Shown here one piece after another: positions 29,801 to 37,114 of a stretch of DNA of 64,000 bases; the first letter of the stretch is position 1; each line of letters begins with the position of its first letter. Both the position numbers and the translations under genes were made by a program. The DNA is from Chitinophaga pendula. Its GTDB lineage: Bacteria; Bacteroidota; Bacteroidia; Chitinophagales; Chitinophagaceae. The notes under the pieces were generated by a model. It was not told the origin of the DNA, did not search any database, and was given only the letters and a program-made list of their open reading frames with translations. The stretch covers positions 3,100,001-3,164,000 of the forward strand of contig NZ_CP077769.1 in assembly GCF_020386615.1 (NCBI RefSeq), given 5' to 3'.

Positions 29801-30031
29801 AATCCATTCGGTAATACACTCTCTGTCAGCTTCAGGCTGCGGGAAGCGGGACGTACTCAGCTCTCCCTGTTTGATATGTCCGGTAAGCAAGCTGGTCTTA
29901 TCCTGCAGACACAAATGGCGGCCGGTGAGCACAAAGCTACTTACAATGCTACTCATCTGACGCCTGGTGTATATATTATACAGCTTCGTCATAATGGTAC
30001 GACGATCACACAGAAAGCGATTAAAGAATAA
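26846..30031 (+). CDS. Multidomain secreted GSDH protein with Ig-like, DNRLRE and discoidin domains
   Basis: This 1061-residue protein has a signal peptide (cleavage near AHGQT) and a GSDH beta-propeller (about 30-375) closely similar to the preceding gene. These are followed by an Ig-like domain (379-465), a PKD-like region with a beta-sandwich (466-650), a DNRLRE/CBM96-like domain (about 655-825; VQDAYVRDG, LTFDIS, TLTWNNKP), a discoidin/F5-8C-like domain (about 833-970) and a type A T9SS sorting domain (about 982-1061). It probably oxidises sugars at the cell surface while bound to polysaccharide. The discoidin block matches that of the GH5 enzyme almost residue for residue (ASGDDGNVAAN, NTRWSASGDGQWIQ), so the domain was copied between neighbours. 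It has a LacI-type operator upstream and a terminator at 30060. Confidence 0.92.
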   Translation: MKQRDKYTHPGMLLLLLGIMFTLLSPLAHGQTLPTNFQRVLVTGGLNRPAAMAFTPDGRILISNQGGQLRVFKNGALLSTPALSLTVNSDSERGLIGVAVDPNFNTNKYIYVYYTHTSGPHNRVSRFTLNGDVASGEVVLLDLPNLGQPFHNGGGIVFGKDGKLYIPVGDNKNNSSVQNLDSYWGKVLRINSDGTVPADNPFPGGAVRSRIWAYGLRNPWTSGVDPVSGKIYINDVGENEGGWEEINDASVAGRNFGWPNKEGKCTSGCTGYTDPVYTYQIVRSGAPIGKGCAINGGTFLNGAISNYPAQYHGKYFFHDYCNPWIDYINPAPGATRNGFGSAMGGGLTNIEQGTDGNLYYINRDNNSVYKIIYTGTQAPVIGIQPQNISVPQGQDAVFSVTASGNPTPTYQWRKGTTNIAGATAATYTITNVQPSHAGQYNVIVSNSAGSVTSNNATLTVTAPNTLPVAKILTPANGSKFRAGDVISFSGSGTDAEDGNLPASAYEWWAVFHHANHNHSGPQITDGVTSGSFPISVEGHTETDIWYRIYLAVKDSRGESDTAMIEIFPVTSNLTIQTEPAGLQLNLDNIPKTAPYSTAALSGMIRPLVAISPQVLNGVNYVFDRWEHGGNAAQNITITDNDAVYKAIYKVAAAPTVIAPVQDAYVRDGSNAAITHGTTDPTLLITKVSPAGQLNNARETYLTFDISTLPANLSAVTLRVFGNVDGTAVPAVPVGVYSVANTSWSETTLTWNNKPATGASPLSTTEVGNGAGKYYEWDVTSYVSAEKAAGRTRVSLSLKSQQSHDPRIFFNSKEATANAPQLSVIGEGTGGPACVPATASGDDGNVAANALDNDLNTRWSASGDGQWIQLCLSEVKTVTGVDIAFYKGDTRRSRFDILTSTDGNAWNTAAANLQASGTSLAYESFNITAVSAKYVRIVGHGNDQNAWNSYNEIKVRTTAAARTTQAGISNGKPSGIITQDDLHVSPNPFGNTLSVSFRLREAGRTQLSLFDMSGKQAGLILQTQMAAGEHKATYNATHLTPGVYIIQLRHNGTTITQKAIKE

Positions 30032-30059
30032 ACCACCGCTGATAGTTACAACAAAGAAG

Positions 30060-30085
30060 GGGATGTCTGCATATGCGGACATCCC
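30060..30085. terminator. Terminator between GSDH and DoxX genes
   Basis: GGGATGTC...GACATCCC forms an almost perfect 26-base palindrome (one mismatch), followed by TCTGTATTTTC. It serves the convergent pair. Confidence 0.75.
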
Positions 30086-30123
30086 TCTGTATTTTCAGCA
30101 CTTTTATCAGTACGACCATGTGA

Positions 30124-30573
30124 TCAATGACGGGCTTTTCTCCCGATAAGGTGATCTACGCTGACCTTGCCCGGTCCGTATATAAACAGGGTGAATAGCA
30201 TGATCAGATAGTAAAGCGGGATCTCATACCCATTGTCTCCGGCTTCAAAGCCATTTTGCCAATGCACGGTTTTAATAGCCACGATCATCACGATTATCAG
30301 GGCGACAGCAATAAAACGTGTACCCAGTCCGAGGATCAGCAGTATTACACCCAGTAGCTCTGTAGTGGCGGCCAGGTATGCGTTGAGTGCTGGCGCCGGA
30401 ATGCCGATACTGCCGAACCAGTCTGCTATGCTCCTGATATCTTTCCATTTCATAGTAGCCGGCCCATAGAATCCATATGCCAATATCAACCGCATCAGTA
30501 AGAGCGGTAAAAAATGCCACCCGGCGAGGCCAGCCACGAAAGAAAAATAGCGTGTTTTTATACTCATATGCAT
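30124..30573 (-). CDS. DoxX family membrane protein
   Basis: This 149-residue inner-membrane protein has four hydrophobic segments (about 20-37, 64-82, 84-100, 119-137). Family features are LLLMRLILAYGFYGPATMKW near the N-terminus and the loop with DNGYEIPLYYL. DoxX-like proteins are quinone-linked or stress-related membrane proteins of uncertain activity. Two start codons are possible (30573 and 30567). It stands alone, convergent with the GSDH gene and divergent from the esterase remnant. Confidence 0.85.
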   Translation of the reverse strand: MHMSIKTRYFSFVAGLAGWHFLPLLLMRLILAYGFYGPATMKWKDIRSIADWFGSIGIPAPALNAYLAATTELLGVILLILGLGTRFIAVALIIVMIVAIKTVHWQNGFEAGDNGYEIPLYYLIMLFTLFIYGPGKVSVDHLIGRKARH

Positions 30574-30744
30574 GGAGTTTATACATCAGAAACAGCTGGC
30601 GGCCTGAAAAGTTAACTTTAACCGGAAAAAGTGAATTATTTTGATGATCTTGTTGCATAAGCAATGCCAGGCCAGCGGCAGAAGCGGCATTAAGCACAAG
30701 ATTGTTTTATTGAAAATAATACTGTTGATATTAAAGGACACTTA

Positions 30745-31215
30745 ATGAGACGTATCCTTATTGCCACTATTTTTTTGTTGACAGCTACAGCACTGCATGC
30801 ACAAATGAACGATCATCTGGTCTCCATAGGTGAAAAATATACGATTAATTCCAGGATATTAAACGAGCAGCGTCGTTATGCCGTTTATCTTCCTCCATCG
30901 TACCAAAGCAACCCAGCGAAAAAATATTTTGTCGCCTATGTATGGGACGGAGAGAAAAGTAAATTTCATGAAGTAACCGGCATAGCACAGTCGATGACCT
31001 CTATCCATGATCTAAAGATGCAGATACCAGAAATAATAATTGTATCGATAGAGAATATAAACAGAACCAGCGACTTCACACCTACATTCATTGAACTACC
31101 TCGATGCGGAAAACGTAGCTGCCTTTAACAGCAAGCAAAAACCTGTTATGAAAAGATATTATCGTTACAACCCGGTAATGTCCCCGCGAAGCAAAATCTG
31201 GAAAAAATTAAATAA
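30745..31215 (+). pseudogene. Remnant of a secreted TPR-containing esterase (internal deletion)
   Basis: The frame opens with a signal peptide (MRRILIATIFLLTATALHAQ) and the first part of an alpha/beta-hydrolase of the Esterase-D/IroE type (YAVYLPPSYQ, YVWDGEKSKFHEVTG, IPEIIIVSIENINRTSDFTPT). After residue 114 similarity stops and an in-frame TAA occurs at 31126-31128. The same frame then continues as AKTCYEKILSLQPGN and ends NLEKIK, stop at 31215, which looks like the C-terminal TPR end of the same esterases. The catalytic Ser elbow and His are missing. Intact relatives are usually near 380-420 residues, so about 230 residues have been deleted. The product cannot be an active esterase. Confidence 0.75.
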
Positions 31216-31234
31216 CAACTGATCAAACAACGTT

Positions 31235-32074
31235 ATGTCATCAAGAAGGAAATTTTTGTTGCAGGCAGCGCTGGGGCTTACGGCACCAGCCATTGCTCCG
31301 CTTGCTGCCGCTGCAGCCACCCGTACAACCGTGGCACCTGAGACCGCCCTGCAGGTCGGTATGGCTGGTTATACGCTGGCCAGACTGAATCTCGAACAGG
31401 CGATCGCGTTGCTGCAAAAAGTAGGTATCCGCCAGTTGTCGGTGAAGGACATTCACCTTCCGCTGGACAGTAGCCCGGAAAAGATACAGACAACGCTGGC
31501 CGCGTTCTCCGCAGCCGGTATCAAAGTGTATGCGGTGGGCGTTATTTATATGAAAACGGAAGCAGCGGTAGACCAGGCCTTCGAGTATGCCAAAAAGGTA
31601 GGCGTACCCCTTATTGTAGGCGTACCCAACCCTGAGTTACTGGACTACACGGAGAAGAAGATAAAGGACTATAATATCCGGCTGGCAATACACAATCACG
31701 GACCGGAGGATAAACTATATCCGGGTCCAAAAAATGTGATGGACCTGATCCGGCATCGTGATGCCCGTATGGGTATCTGCCTGGATATCGGTCATGCGAT
31801 CAGAGCGGGGGAAGATCCGGCCAAAGCGGTGCTAGCATATAAGGAGCGCGTATTCGATCTGCATATTAAGGACGTGACGGTAGCGGCGAAAGACGGAAAG
31901 CCCACCGAGATCGGTCGTGGTGCGATCGATTTTCCGGCGCTTGTCAAAGCGTTGAACAAGATCAGGTACGCCGGTATCTGCAGCATAGAATATGAGAAGG
32001 ATATGCAGGAGCCTTTAGCCGGGATCGCGGAGTCTACTGGCTTTTTCAAAGGTGTTATCCGCGCGTTGCGTTAA
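31235..32074 (+). CDS. Tat-exported sugar phosphate isomerase/epimerase-like TIM barrel
   Basis: This 279-residue protein has a twin-arginine signal (SSRRKFLLQAALG), so it is exported folded. The rest is an AP-endonuclease-2/xylose-isomerase-like TIM barrel with metal-binding strands AIHNHGPED (about 150), CLDIGHA (about 180), DLHIKD (about 207) and CSIEYEKD (about 250). The regular His/Asp/Glu set at strand ends supports a metal-dependent isomerase, epimerase or sugar-lyase role in the periplasm. It starts 19 bases after the esterase remnant, so the two were once an operon. The substrate is unknown. A strong terminator follows. Confidence 0.85.
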   Translation: MSSRRKFLLQAALGLTAPAIAPLAAAAATRTTVAPETALQVGMAGYTLARLNLEQAIALLQKVGIRQLSVKDIHLPLDSSPEKIQTTLAAFSAAGIKVYAVGVIYMKTEAAVDQAFEYAKKVGVPLIVGVPNPELLDYTEKKIKDYNIRLAIHNHGPEDKLYPGPKNVMDLIRHRDARMGICLDIGHAIRAGEDPAKAVLAYKERVFDLHIKDVTVAAKDGKPTEIGRGAIDFPALVKALNKIRYAGICSIEYEKDMQEPLAGIAESTGFFKGVIRALR

Positions 32075-32103
32075 CGGTTATGCGCGCGTTGCCTTAATAT
32101 TTG

Positions 32104-32136
32104 ACGACAGGCGGATCCCCTGTACCCGCCTGTCGT
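32104..32136. terminator. Terminator after the TIM-barrel gene
   Basis: ACGACAGGCGG pairs perfectly with CCGCCTGTCGT (11 bp, 11-base loop), followed by TATTTA. It abuts the end of the convergent membrane-protein remnant. Confidence 0.8.
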
Positions 32137-32449
32137 TATTTACTGAAAGGATGTGACAGATAAACTATGACAAGCGATAAGGCGAATGAGGGTAGTTCTA
32201 CTAACACTCCACGATAGTTCCGGTCATGTACATATTGTATGATCAGAAAAAGGATCACCGCCAGGATCAGGTAGCTGCCCAGCACATAAGTAGACGGATG
32301 CACGACTAATAACGCGCCCAGTATCGTCAGGATAGCCAGGCACCACCGCCCCCCTCTCCCTATCCCCAACCGGCACGTATGCTGAAGAACATGGCAATCA
32401 GTATCAACAGTCCGTTAAGTAGCTTTAATATCATGGCTGTATTTTTCAT
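32136..32449 (-). pseudogene. Broken small membrane protein (frameshift and likely internal deletion)
   Basis: The ATG at 32449 begins MKNTAMILKLLNGLLILIAM...RAGWG and hits TAG at 32360-32362. A different minus-strand frame (32369 to 32136) continues with three hydrophobic segments (LAILTILGALL, YLILAVILFLI, ELPSFALSLVIVYLSHP). Together they look like one conserved Bacteroidota four-helix membrane protein in which the loop between helices 1 and 2 has lost about 20 residues and the frame. The junction lies in a G-rich stretch, so a sequencing error could explain the frame change but not the missing loop. The 77-residue downstream frame alone has only a TTG start and is unlikely to be translated by itself. 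Confidence 0.6.
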
Positions 32450-32535
32450 CTGGTAAGTTCCTTTATCGCAAGCAAACTATTATGGTGAAAGTTTCAGTTT
32501 TATGGGAGCGTTTACCAGAAGGTAAAAATTATTTC

Positions 32536-32549
32536 AGAACAATCGTTCC
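32536..32549 (+). promoter_or_regulatory. Operator upstream of the TetR gene
   Basis: AGAACAATCGTTCC is, as its reverse complement, GGAACGATTGTTCT. It matches 11 of 14 bases of the operator before the neighbouring MFS gene (GGAATGATCATTCT). It lies where the -33 element of the TetR promoter would be, so autorepression is expected. Confidence 0.6.
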
Positions 32550-32557
32550 AGATTACC

Positions 32558-32565
32558 TACCTTTG
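32558..32565 (+). promoter_or_regulatory. -7 promoter box of the TetR gene
   Basis: TACCTTTG is an exact match to the Bacteroidota -7 consensus TANNTTTG and ends 7 bases before the ATG at 32573, which implies an almost leaderless transcript. The operator at 32536-32549 overlaps its upstream part. Confidence 0.6.
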
Positions 32566-32572
32566 TCCACTC

Positions 32573-33151
32573 ATGGCACGTAATAAGGCATTTGATCCAG
32601 AGGAAAGATTGGAAAAAGCGAAAGACCTTTTCTGGGAGAAGGGATACAACGCTACTTCCATGCAGGACATCGTAGATGCGATGGGGCTGAACCGTGCCAG
32701 TATTTATGATACCTATGGCGACAAACACAGTCTTTTCCTGCAGTGTCTGACCAGCTATGCCGTTACTTCACTGGAGGATTATTGCAAAGCAGGTGCTGTC
32801 TGTCAATCGCCGCTGCTGGCGGTGGAAAAGATCGTCAAGCGGGCGGTGCAACGTACCCTCGAAGAGGATCATTCTTGTATGGTGGCCAAGTCAGCATTTG
32901 AGCTGGCAGATACGGACAGCCGTGTAAAAGAGATCATCAAAACGCAAGGTGATAAGTTACACGCCGTGATCACTACGCTACTGCAGAAGGCGCAGCAAGC
33001 CGGCGAGGTCAAAGCAGATAAAGACCCTGCTATCCTGGCCCGTTTTATCATCGCTAGTTTTGGCAGCTTCTGGCAGGTACACATCACAGAGGATAATCCG
33101 CAACTGGTGCAACAATTAGGAAACTATCTGCTGCTATTCATCCGGCAGTAA
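32573..33151 (+). CDS. TetR family transcriptional repressor
   Basis: The N-terminal HTH of this 192-residue protein (about 8-55) reads ARNKAFDPEERLEKAKDLFW, MQDIVDAMGLNRASIYDTYG and DKHSLF, the standard TetR pattern. The C-terminal helical ligand domain (about 80-190) has the TetR_C features CMVAKSAFELAD and ILARFIIASFGSFWQVH seen in AcrR/YxaF-like regulators. It is followed 67 bases later by an MFS transporter in the same direction. Two matching operators, one before each gene, indicate that it represses itself and the transporter. The inducer is probably a substrate of the pump. Confidence 0.93.
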   Translation: MARNKAFDPEERLEKAKDLFWEKGYNATSMQDIVDAMGLNRASIYDTYGDKHSLFLQCLTSYAVTSLEDYCKAGAVCQSPLLAVEKIVKRAVQRTLEEDHSCMVAKSAFELADTDSRVKEIIKTQGDKLHAVITTLLQKAQQAGEVKADKDPAILARFIIASFGSFWQVHITEDNPQLVQQLGNYLLLFIRQ

Positions 33152-33170
33152 AATTTTTTTGTCCAATACT

Positions 33171-33184
33171 GGAATGATCATTCT
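33171..33184 (+). promoter_or_regulatory. TetR operator before the MFS transporter
   Basis: GGAATGATCATTCT contains the perfect palindrome GAATGATCATTC and differs at only 3 positions from the TetR-gene operator. It lies 34 bases before the MFS ATG and downstream of a TTTTTTTG tract at 33155-33161. Confidence 0.65.
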
Positions 33185-33218
33185 AAAATAAACACTCACC
33201 ATTTCCGACAGCTCAGAC

Positions 33219-34421
33219 ATGAAACACATTAAATATATCGCCGCATTTGGCGTATTTGGCATTATCACCACGGAGTTTGGTGTAATTGGAATATTACCGC
33301 AGATCGCTACGCATTATGGTATCGGCATTGATCATGCGGGTTGGCTGCTCAGTGCCTTTGCGCTGGTTATTGCCCTTTGTGGTCCCTGGATCACTTTATT
33401 GGCGGCAGGTAAAAACAGGAAGGTAATGATGAGCATTGCCCTGGGATTGTTCATTCTTTCCAATGCAATTTCTGCGTTGGCGCCACCTTTCAGCATTTTA
33501 TTACTGGCCAGGATGTTACCGGCTTTTCTTCATCCTTTGTATATCTCCGCTGCGATAGCGGCAGCGGTGGCTACTGCCAACGAGCAGGACAAACATAAGG
33601 CTACGGCGGTTGTATTTGCCGGTGTGAGCCTCGGTACGGTGATCGGGGTACCGTTTGTGACCTATCTTGCTGAGATATTTTCCTGGCAGGTGTCTTTTAT
33701 CGGTGCTGGTATTGTCAACACGCTGGCGCTGGCAGCGCTGATACGTTTTATTCCCGAGCTGCCTGCTGGGCAGTATGTGGCGCCAGGCAAACAATTGCGG
33801 TTGCTGGCGGACAAGACGTTCCTGCTGCATGCGATCAGTACGACATTGATGCTGGCAGCTATGTTTGCCGTATACGGTTATTTCGCTGATTATATGGTGA
33901 AGGTCAACCATCTCTCGGGCGTGCAGGTGGGCAATATGCTGTTGCTCTTTGGTGTGACGGGTGTTGTCGGCAACTGGGTGGCTGGTAAGCTACTGGGTAA
34001 AAGTATTCCGGCTACGCTGGTAGGCGTATTATTATCGCTGTTGGTGATATACAGCCTGTTGTTCTTTACTAACGGGTATAATACGGCGACCATGCTGCTG
34101 ATTGCGGTCTGGGGATTTGTGCATACGGCCTGTTTTATTATTGGGCAGGCATGGATCAACAGTGCGGCACCGCATGCGCAGGAGTTTGCCAACAGCCTGG
34201 GTATTTCTTTCGGTAACCTGGGGCTCACTGCCGGCACGATGATCAGCGGTTGGGTGATTGCCGGTGCCGGTGTACAATATACAGCCTGGGTGAGCCTGGC
34301 GCTGGTATCGCTCTCGCTGGCATTTGTCGGTTACCGGTTGCTGACCGCCAGGCGGACAGCCAGAAAGGATGTACGTGTGGTGGTAGCGGAGGAAGAGGCG
34401 ATAGCGATCGGCGCCTGTTAG
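33219..34421 (+). CDS. MFS transporter (drug/arabinose efflux, AraJ-like)
   Basis: This 400-residue inner-membrane protein has about 12 hydrophobic segments across its length. The N-terminus has the family pattern FGIITTEFGVIGILPQIA, typical of the DHA1 sugar-efflux/drug-efflux branch, and the first cytoplasmic loop has GKNRKVMMS in place of the usual GxxxDRxGRR. It exports small molecules by proton antiport. Control by the upstream TetR protein is supported by the shared operator. A terminator follows at 34444. It is far from the NRPS cluster, so a role in exporting that peptide is only a guess. Confidence 0.92.
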   Translation: MKHIKYIAAFGVFGIITTEFGVIGILPQIATHYGIGIDHAGWLLSAFALVIALCGPWITLLAAGKNRKVMMSIALGLFILSNAISALAPPFSILLLARMLPAFLHPLYISAAIAAAVATANEQDKHKATAVVFAGVSLGTVIGVPFVTYLAEIFSWQVSFIGAGIVNTLALAALIRFIPELPAGQYVAPGKQLRLLADKTFLLHAISTTLMLAAMFAVYGYFADYMVKVNHLSGVQVGNMLLLFGVTGVVGNWVAGKLLGKSIPATLVGVLLSLLVIYSLLFFTNGYNTATMLLIAVWGFVHTACFIIGQAWINSAAPHAQEFANSLGISFGNLGLTAGTMISGWVIAGAGVQYTAWVSLALVSLSLAFVGYRLLTARRTARKDVRVVVAEEEAIAIGAC

Positions 34422-34443
34422 GTATTCGGGTAATAACATGCTG

Positions 34444-34481
34444 ATGCCTTGCCGGAGGGGCGGTATCCTCCGGTAAGGCAT
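34444..34481. terminator. Terminator between MFS and epimerase genes
   Basis: ATGCCTTGCCGGAGG pairs with CCTCCGGTAAGGCAT (15 bp, one mismatch), followed by TTATCTTTTT. It sits between convergent genes. Confidence 0.85.
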
Positions 34482-34509
34482 TTATCTTTTTGCAGGTTAT
34501 TGCAGCGGA

Positions 34510-35646
34510 CTAACGGTACAATCCTTTTTCTATCAGCTCATGGATAGAACGTTCGTAGCGATCTTCTGCTATGGGTTCTTCTTTTACCCAGGCTACGAAA
34601 TGCCGGATGCCCTCTTCAAACGGAACGGTAGGGACGAAGCCTAGTGCTTCCCGGATCTTGGTGAGGTCGGCGTAGTTATGCCGGATATCTCCTACGCGAT
34701 AGTTGCCGGATACATGCATGGGGACTTCGATGCCGAAGGCTGCTTCCAGCAAGGAGGCTACTTTCAGTAAGGTGATGGGGACACCGGTGCCTACGTTGAA
34801 AACTTCATCGTTCGCCTGATCGCATTCCAATGCCAGTATGATGGATTGTACGACATCTGATACGTATACGAAGTCGCGGGATTCCAGTCCATCTTCGAAG
34901 ATATTGAGATCTTTTCCATTGCGGATGCGGGTGGAGAACGTCGACAGCACGCCGGTGTAGGGGTTACGGAGGGATTGTCCGGGACCATACACATTCTGGA
35001 AGCGCAGTGCTACGGCAGGTATGCCCAGGCTTTTGCTGCCGACCATGACGAGTTGTTCCTGGGACTGCTTGGTGATGCCATATATTGAGGACGGATCTTT
35101 GATGGTGTCTTCACTGGTGGCGACGAGTTCCAGGGGGTGTCCGGAGACGGGATCGAGGACATCGAATATCCCTGCGGACAGCTGGGCGGCTTTGCGCATC
35201 CCGGGAAATACGGTGTGGCCGCTGGCATTGCGGTATTTACCTTCTCCGTAGATAGCGCGCGAGGAGGCTACGACGATCTTTTGTATACGGTCTTTGTGTA
35301 AGGAGGCAGCTTCCAGCAGTCGGGTAGTGCCGGTGATGTTGACGTCGGTATACCGGGACATTTCGTACATGGACTTTCCGGTGGACGTTTCAGCTGCCAG
35401 GTGCACGATATAGTCCTGTCCGGCTACTACTTCCTGAAGCAGTGCTTCATCGCGGATATCGCCATAGACAAAGCGGACAATGTCTTTTACGCGCAGGTAC
35501 AGGGAGGACTGGAAGTTGTCTTCTCCATGTATTTGAGGGGCCAGGTTGTCTAATACGGTGATCTCATATCCTTTGTTATACAACTGTTCACACAGGTACG
35601 AGCCGATAAAACCGGCGCCGCCGGTAATCAGGATCTTTGGACGCAT
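34510..35646 (-). CDS. NAD-dependent nucleotide-sugar epimerase/dehydratase (extended SDR)
   Basis: This 378-residue cytoplasmic protein has a Rossmann NAD-binding motif ITGGAGFIGSYL at about 6-17 and an acidic DNLAP after strand 2. The active site is SSRAIYGEG followed by the YGITK pair (Tyr-x-x-x-Lys) near residue 190. The C-terminal substrate domain has SRDFVYVSDVV and NVGTG. Family members convert UDP- or dTDP-sugars, and the overall layout resembles dTDP-L-rhamnose 4-epimerase/WbiB-type proteins. No other glycan genes adjoin it. A divergent TATATTTG/CAAAAATA pair upstream (35735-35759) may hold the promoters. Confidence 0.88.
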   Translation of the reverse strand: MRPKILITGGAGFIGSYLCEQLYNKGYEITVLDNLAPQIHGEDNFQSSLYLRVKDIVRFVYGDIRDEALLQEVVAGQDYIVHLAAETSTGKSMYEMSRYTDVNITGTTRLLEAASLHKDRIQKIVVASSRAIYGEGKYRNASGHTVFPGMRKAAQLSAGIFDVLDPVSGHPLELVATSEDTIKDPSSIYGITKQSQEQLVMVGSKSLGIPAVALRFQNVYGPGQSLRNPYTGVLSTFSTRIRNGKDLNIFEDGLESRDFVYVSDVVQSIILALECDQANDEVFNVGTGVPITLLKVASLLEAAFGIEVPMHVSGNYRVGDIRHNYADLTKIREALGFVPTVPFEEGIRHFVAWVKEEPIAEDRYERSIHELIEKGLYR

Positions 35647-35836
35647 AATCGATAAATTGAATAAAGAGTGATGGTTATTTATACAGGGTTATTAACATAT
35701 GTTGGCATTAACCATGTTCCGGGCTAACGGGGCTTATATTTGGGCAACGCTCAAAAATAACGGTAGCGGCTGCGTTACTTTCGCATATCTGCTACGGCAT
35801 ACTGTGTGCTGTGATGCAAGTCAGCAGTTTTTAGTG

Positions 35837-35844
35837 TAATTTTG
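35837..35844 (+). promoter_or_regulatory. -7 promoter box of dusB
   Basis: TAATTTTG matches TANNTTTG exactly. A TTG start at 35842 would lie inside this box, which supports the later TTG at 35875 as the true start, with a leader of roughly 25 bases. Confidence 0.55.
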
Positions 35845-35874
35845 CGGCTTCACCAGCAAATTATAACTACGACA

Positions 35875-36912
35875 TTGGTAAAGATTGATCATATAGTATT
35901 ACCGGATTTCCCGCTGTTGCTCGCTCCTATGGAGGATGTGAGCGATCCGCCATTCCGTGCAGTATGTAAGGAGAACGGTGCTGACCTGATGTATACGGAG
36001 TTCATTTCCAGTGAGGGGTTGATCCGGGATGCTATTAAGAGCCGTAAAAAGCTGGATATTTTCGATTACGAGCGTCCTATTGGTATCCAGATCTTCGGTG
36101 GTGATGAGGACAGCCTGGCGATGGCGGCGAAAATAGTGGATGTTACCAATCCGGATCTGCTGGACATCAACTTTGGCTGCCCTGTAAAGAAGGTAGCCTG
36201 TAAAGGTGCCGGCGCTGGAGTACTGAAGGATATAGACCTGATGGTACGGTTGACGGATGCCTGTGTACGCGCCACTAAGTTGCCGGTGACGGTAAAAACG
36301 AGGTTAGGCTGGGATGAGCAGACTAAAAACATTGAAGAGGTAGCGGAGCGGTTGCAAGATGTGGGCATTAAAGCACTGTCTATCCATGGCCGTACCCGTA
36401 GCCAGATGTATAAGGGTGAGGCGGACTGGACACTGATTGCCAAGGTGAAGAACAATCCCCGTATTCATATTCCTATTTTCGGGAATGGCGATATTGACAG
36501 TCCGCAGAAGGCATTGGAATATAAGAACCGTTATGGTGTCGATGGCATTATGATCGGCCGTGCAGCGATTGGTTATCCCTGGATATTCCGGGAGATCAAA
36601 CACTATGTGCAGACGGGTGAGATCATGGCAGGGCCTACGCTGGAGGAACGTATTGGTGTGTGCAAGACACATCTCCGCAAGTCATTGGAATGGAAAGGAC
36701 CTATTGTAGGTATTAACGAGATGCGTCGTCATTATGCCAATTACTTGAAGGGCTTACCTAATATCAAGGAGTTCAGGAACCGGCTGGTGGTGTTGAAGAC
36801 GCAGGAGGAAATAGAGGCGGTGCTGGATGAGGTGCATACTACTTACCAGGGATATGAGGTACCGCGTACACCGATCGAGCTGATCAACTACCACGAGAAA
36901 TGTCCTGTTTAA
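35875..36912 (+). CDS. dusB: tRNA-dihydrouridine synthase
   Basis: This FMN-dependent enzyme (345 residues from the chosen start) reduces uridines in the tRNA D-loop. The TIM-barrel N-terminus reads PLLLAPMEDVSDPPFR. The catalytic cysteine lies in DINFGCPVKKVACKGAGAG, and FMN/RNA-binding stretches are KTRLGWDE, SIHGRTRSQMYKG and GNGDI. The C-terminal helical domain carries MRRHYANYLKGLPNIKEFR. The start is TTG at 35875 (reading LVKIDHIVLPDFP), because relatives start MVKID at that point and the upstream in-frame TTG falls within the promoter box. It is monocistronic, with a terminator at 36927. Confidence 0.93.
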   Translation: MVKIDHIVLPDFPLLLAPMEDVSDPPFRAVCKENGADLMYTEFISSEGLIRDAIKSRKKLDIFDYERPIGIQIFGGDEDSLAMAAKIVDVTNPDLLDINFGCPVKKVACKGAGAGVLKDIDLMVRLTDACVRATKLPVTVKTRLGWDEQTKNIEEVAERLQDVGIKALSIHGRTRSQMYKGEADWTLIAKVKNNPRIHIPIFGNGDIDSPQKALEYKNRYGVDGIMIGRAAIGYPWIFREIKHYVQTGEIMAGPTLEERIGVCKTHLRKSLEWKGPIVGINEMRRHYANYLKGLPNIKEFRNRLVVLKTQEEIEAVLDEVHTTYQGYEVPRTPIELINYHEKCPV

Positions 36913-36926
36913 GATACTTATCAGTG

Positions 36927-36949
36927 GGGAGCAGTTAATCGCTGCTCCC
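36927..36949 (+). terminator. Terminator after dusB
   Basis: GGGAGCAG pairs with CTGCTCCC around a 7-base loop, followed by TGTTTAATTTT, 15 bases after the stop. Confidence 0.8.
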
Positions 36950-36968
36950 TGTTTAATTTTGTACCCTG

Positions 36969-37004
36969 TTTATTGTCACCTTTACTGTCACCTTTATTGT
37001 CACG
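36969..37004 (+). repeat. Three tandem 12-bp units (TTTATTGTCACC)
   Basis: Units at 36969-36980, 36981-36992 and 36993-37004 read TTTATTGTCACC, TTTACTGTCACC and TTTATTGTCACG. A further GTGTCACCCC lies near 37022. The array is 110 bases before the receiver gene and could be a tandem binding site. Confidence 0.7.
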
Positions 37005-37114
37005 TTTGTTTTTCCCGTTCTGTGTCACCCCGTACTCCGACTTCAATTTTTTTATATCTTTAACCAGCGGCCTTCCTTACCGGCCCTGGAAAACACCATA
37101 GCGCGCTATTACAT

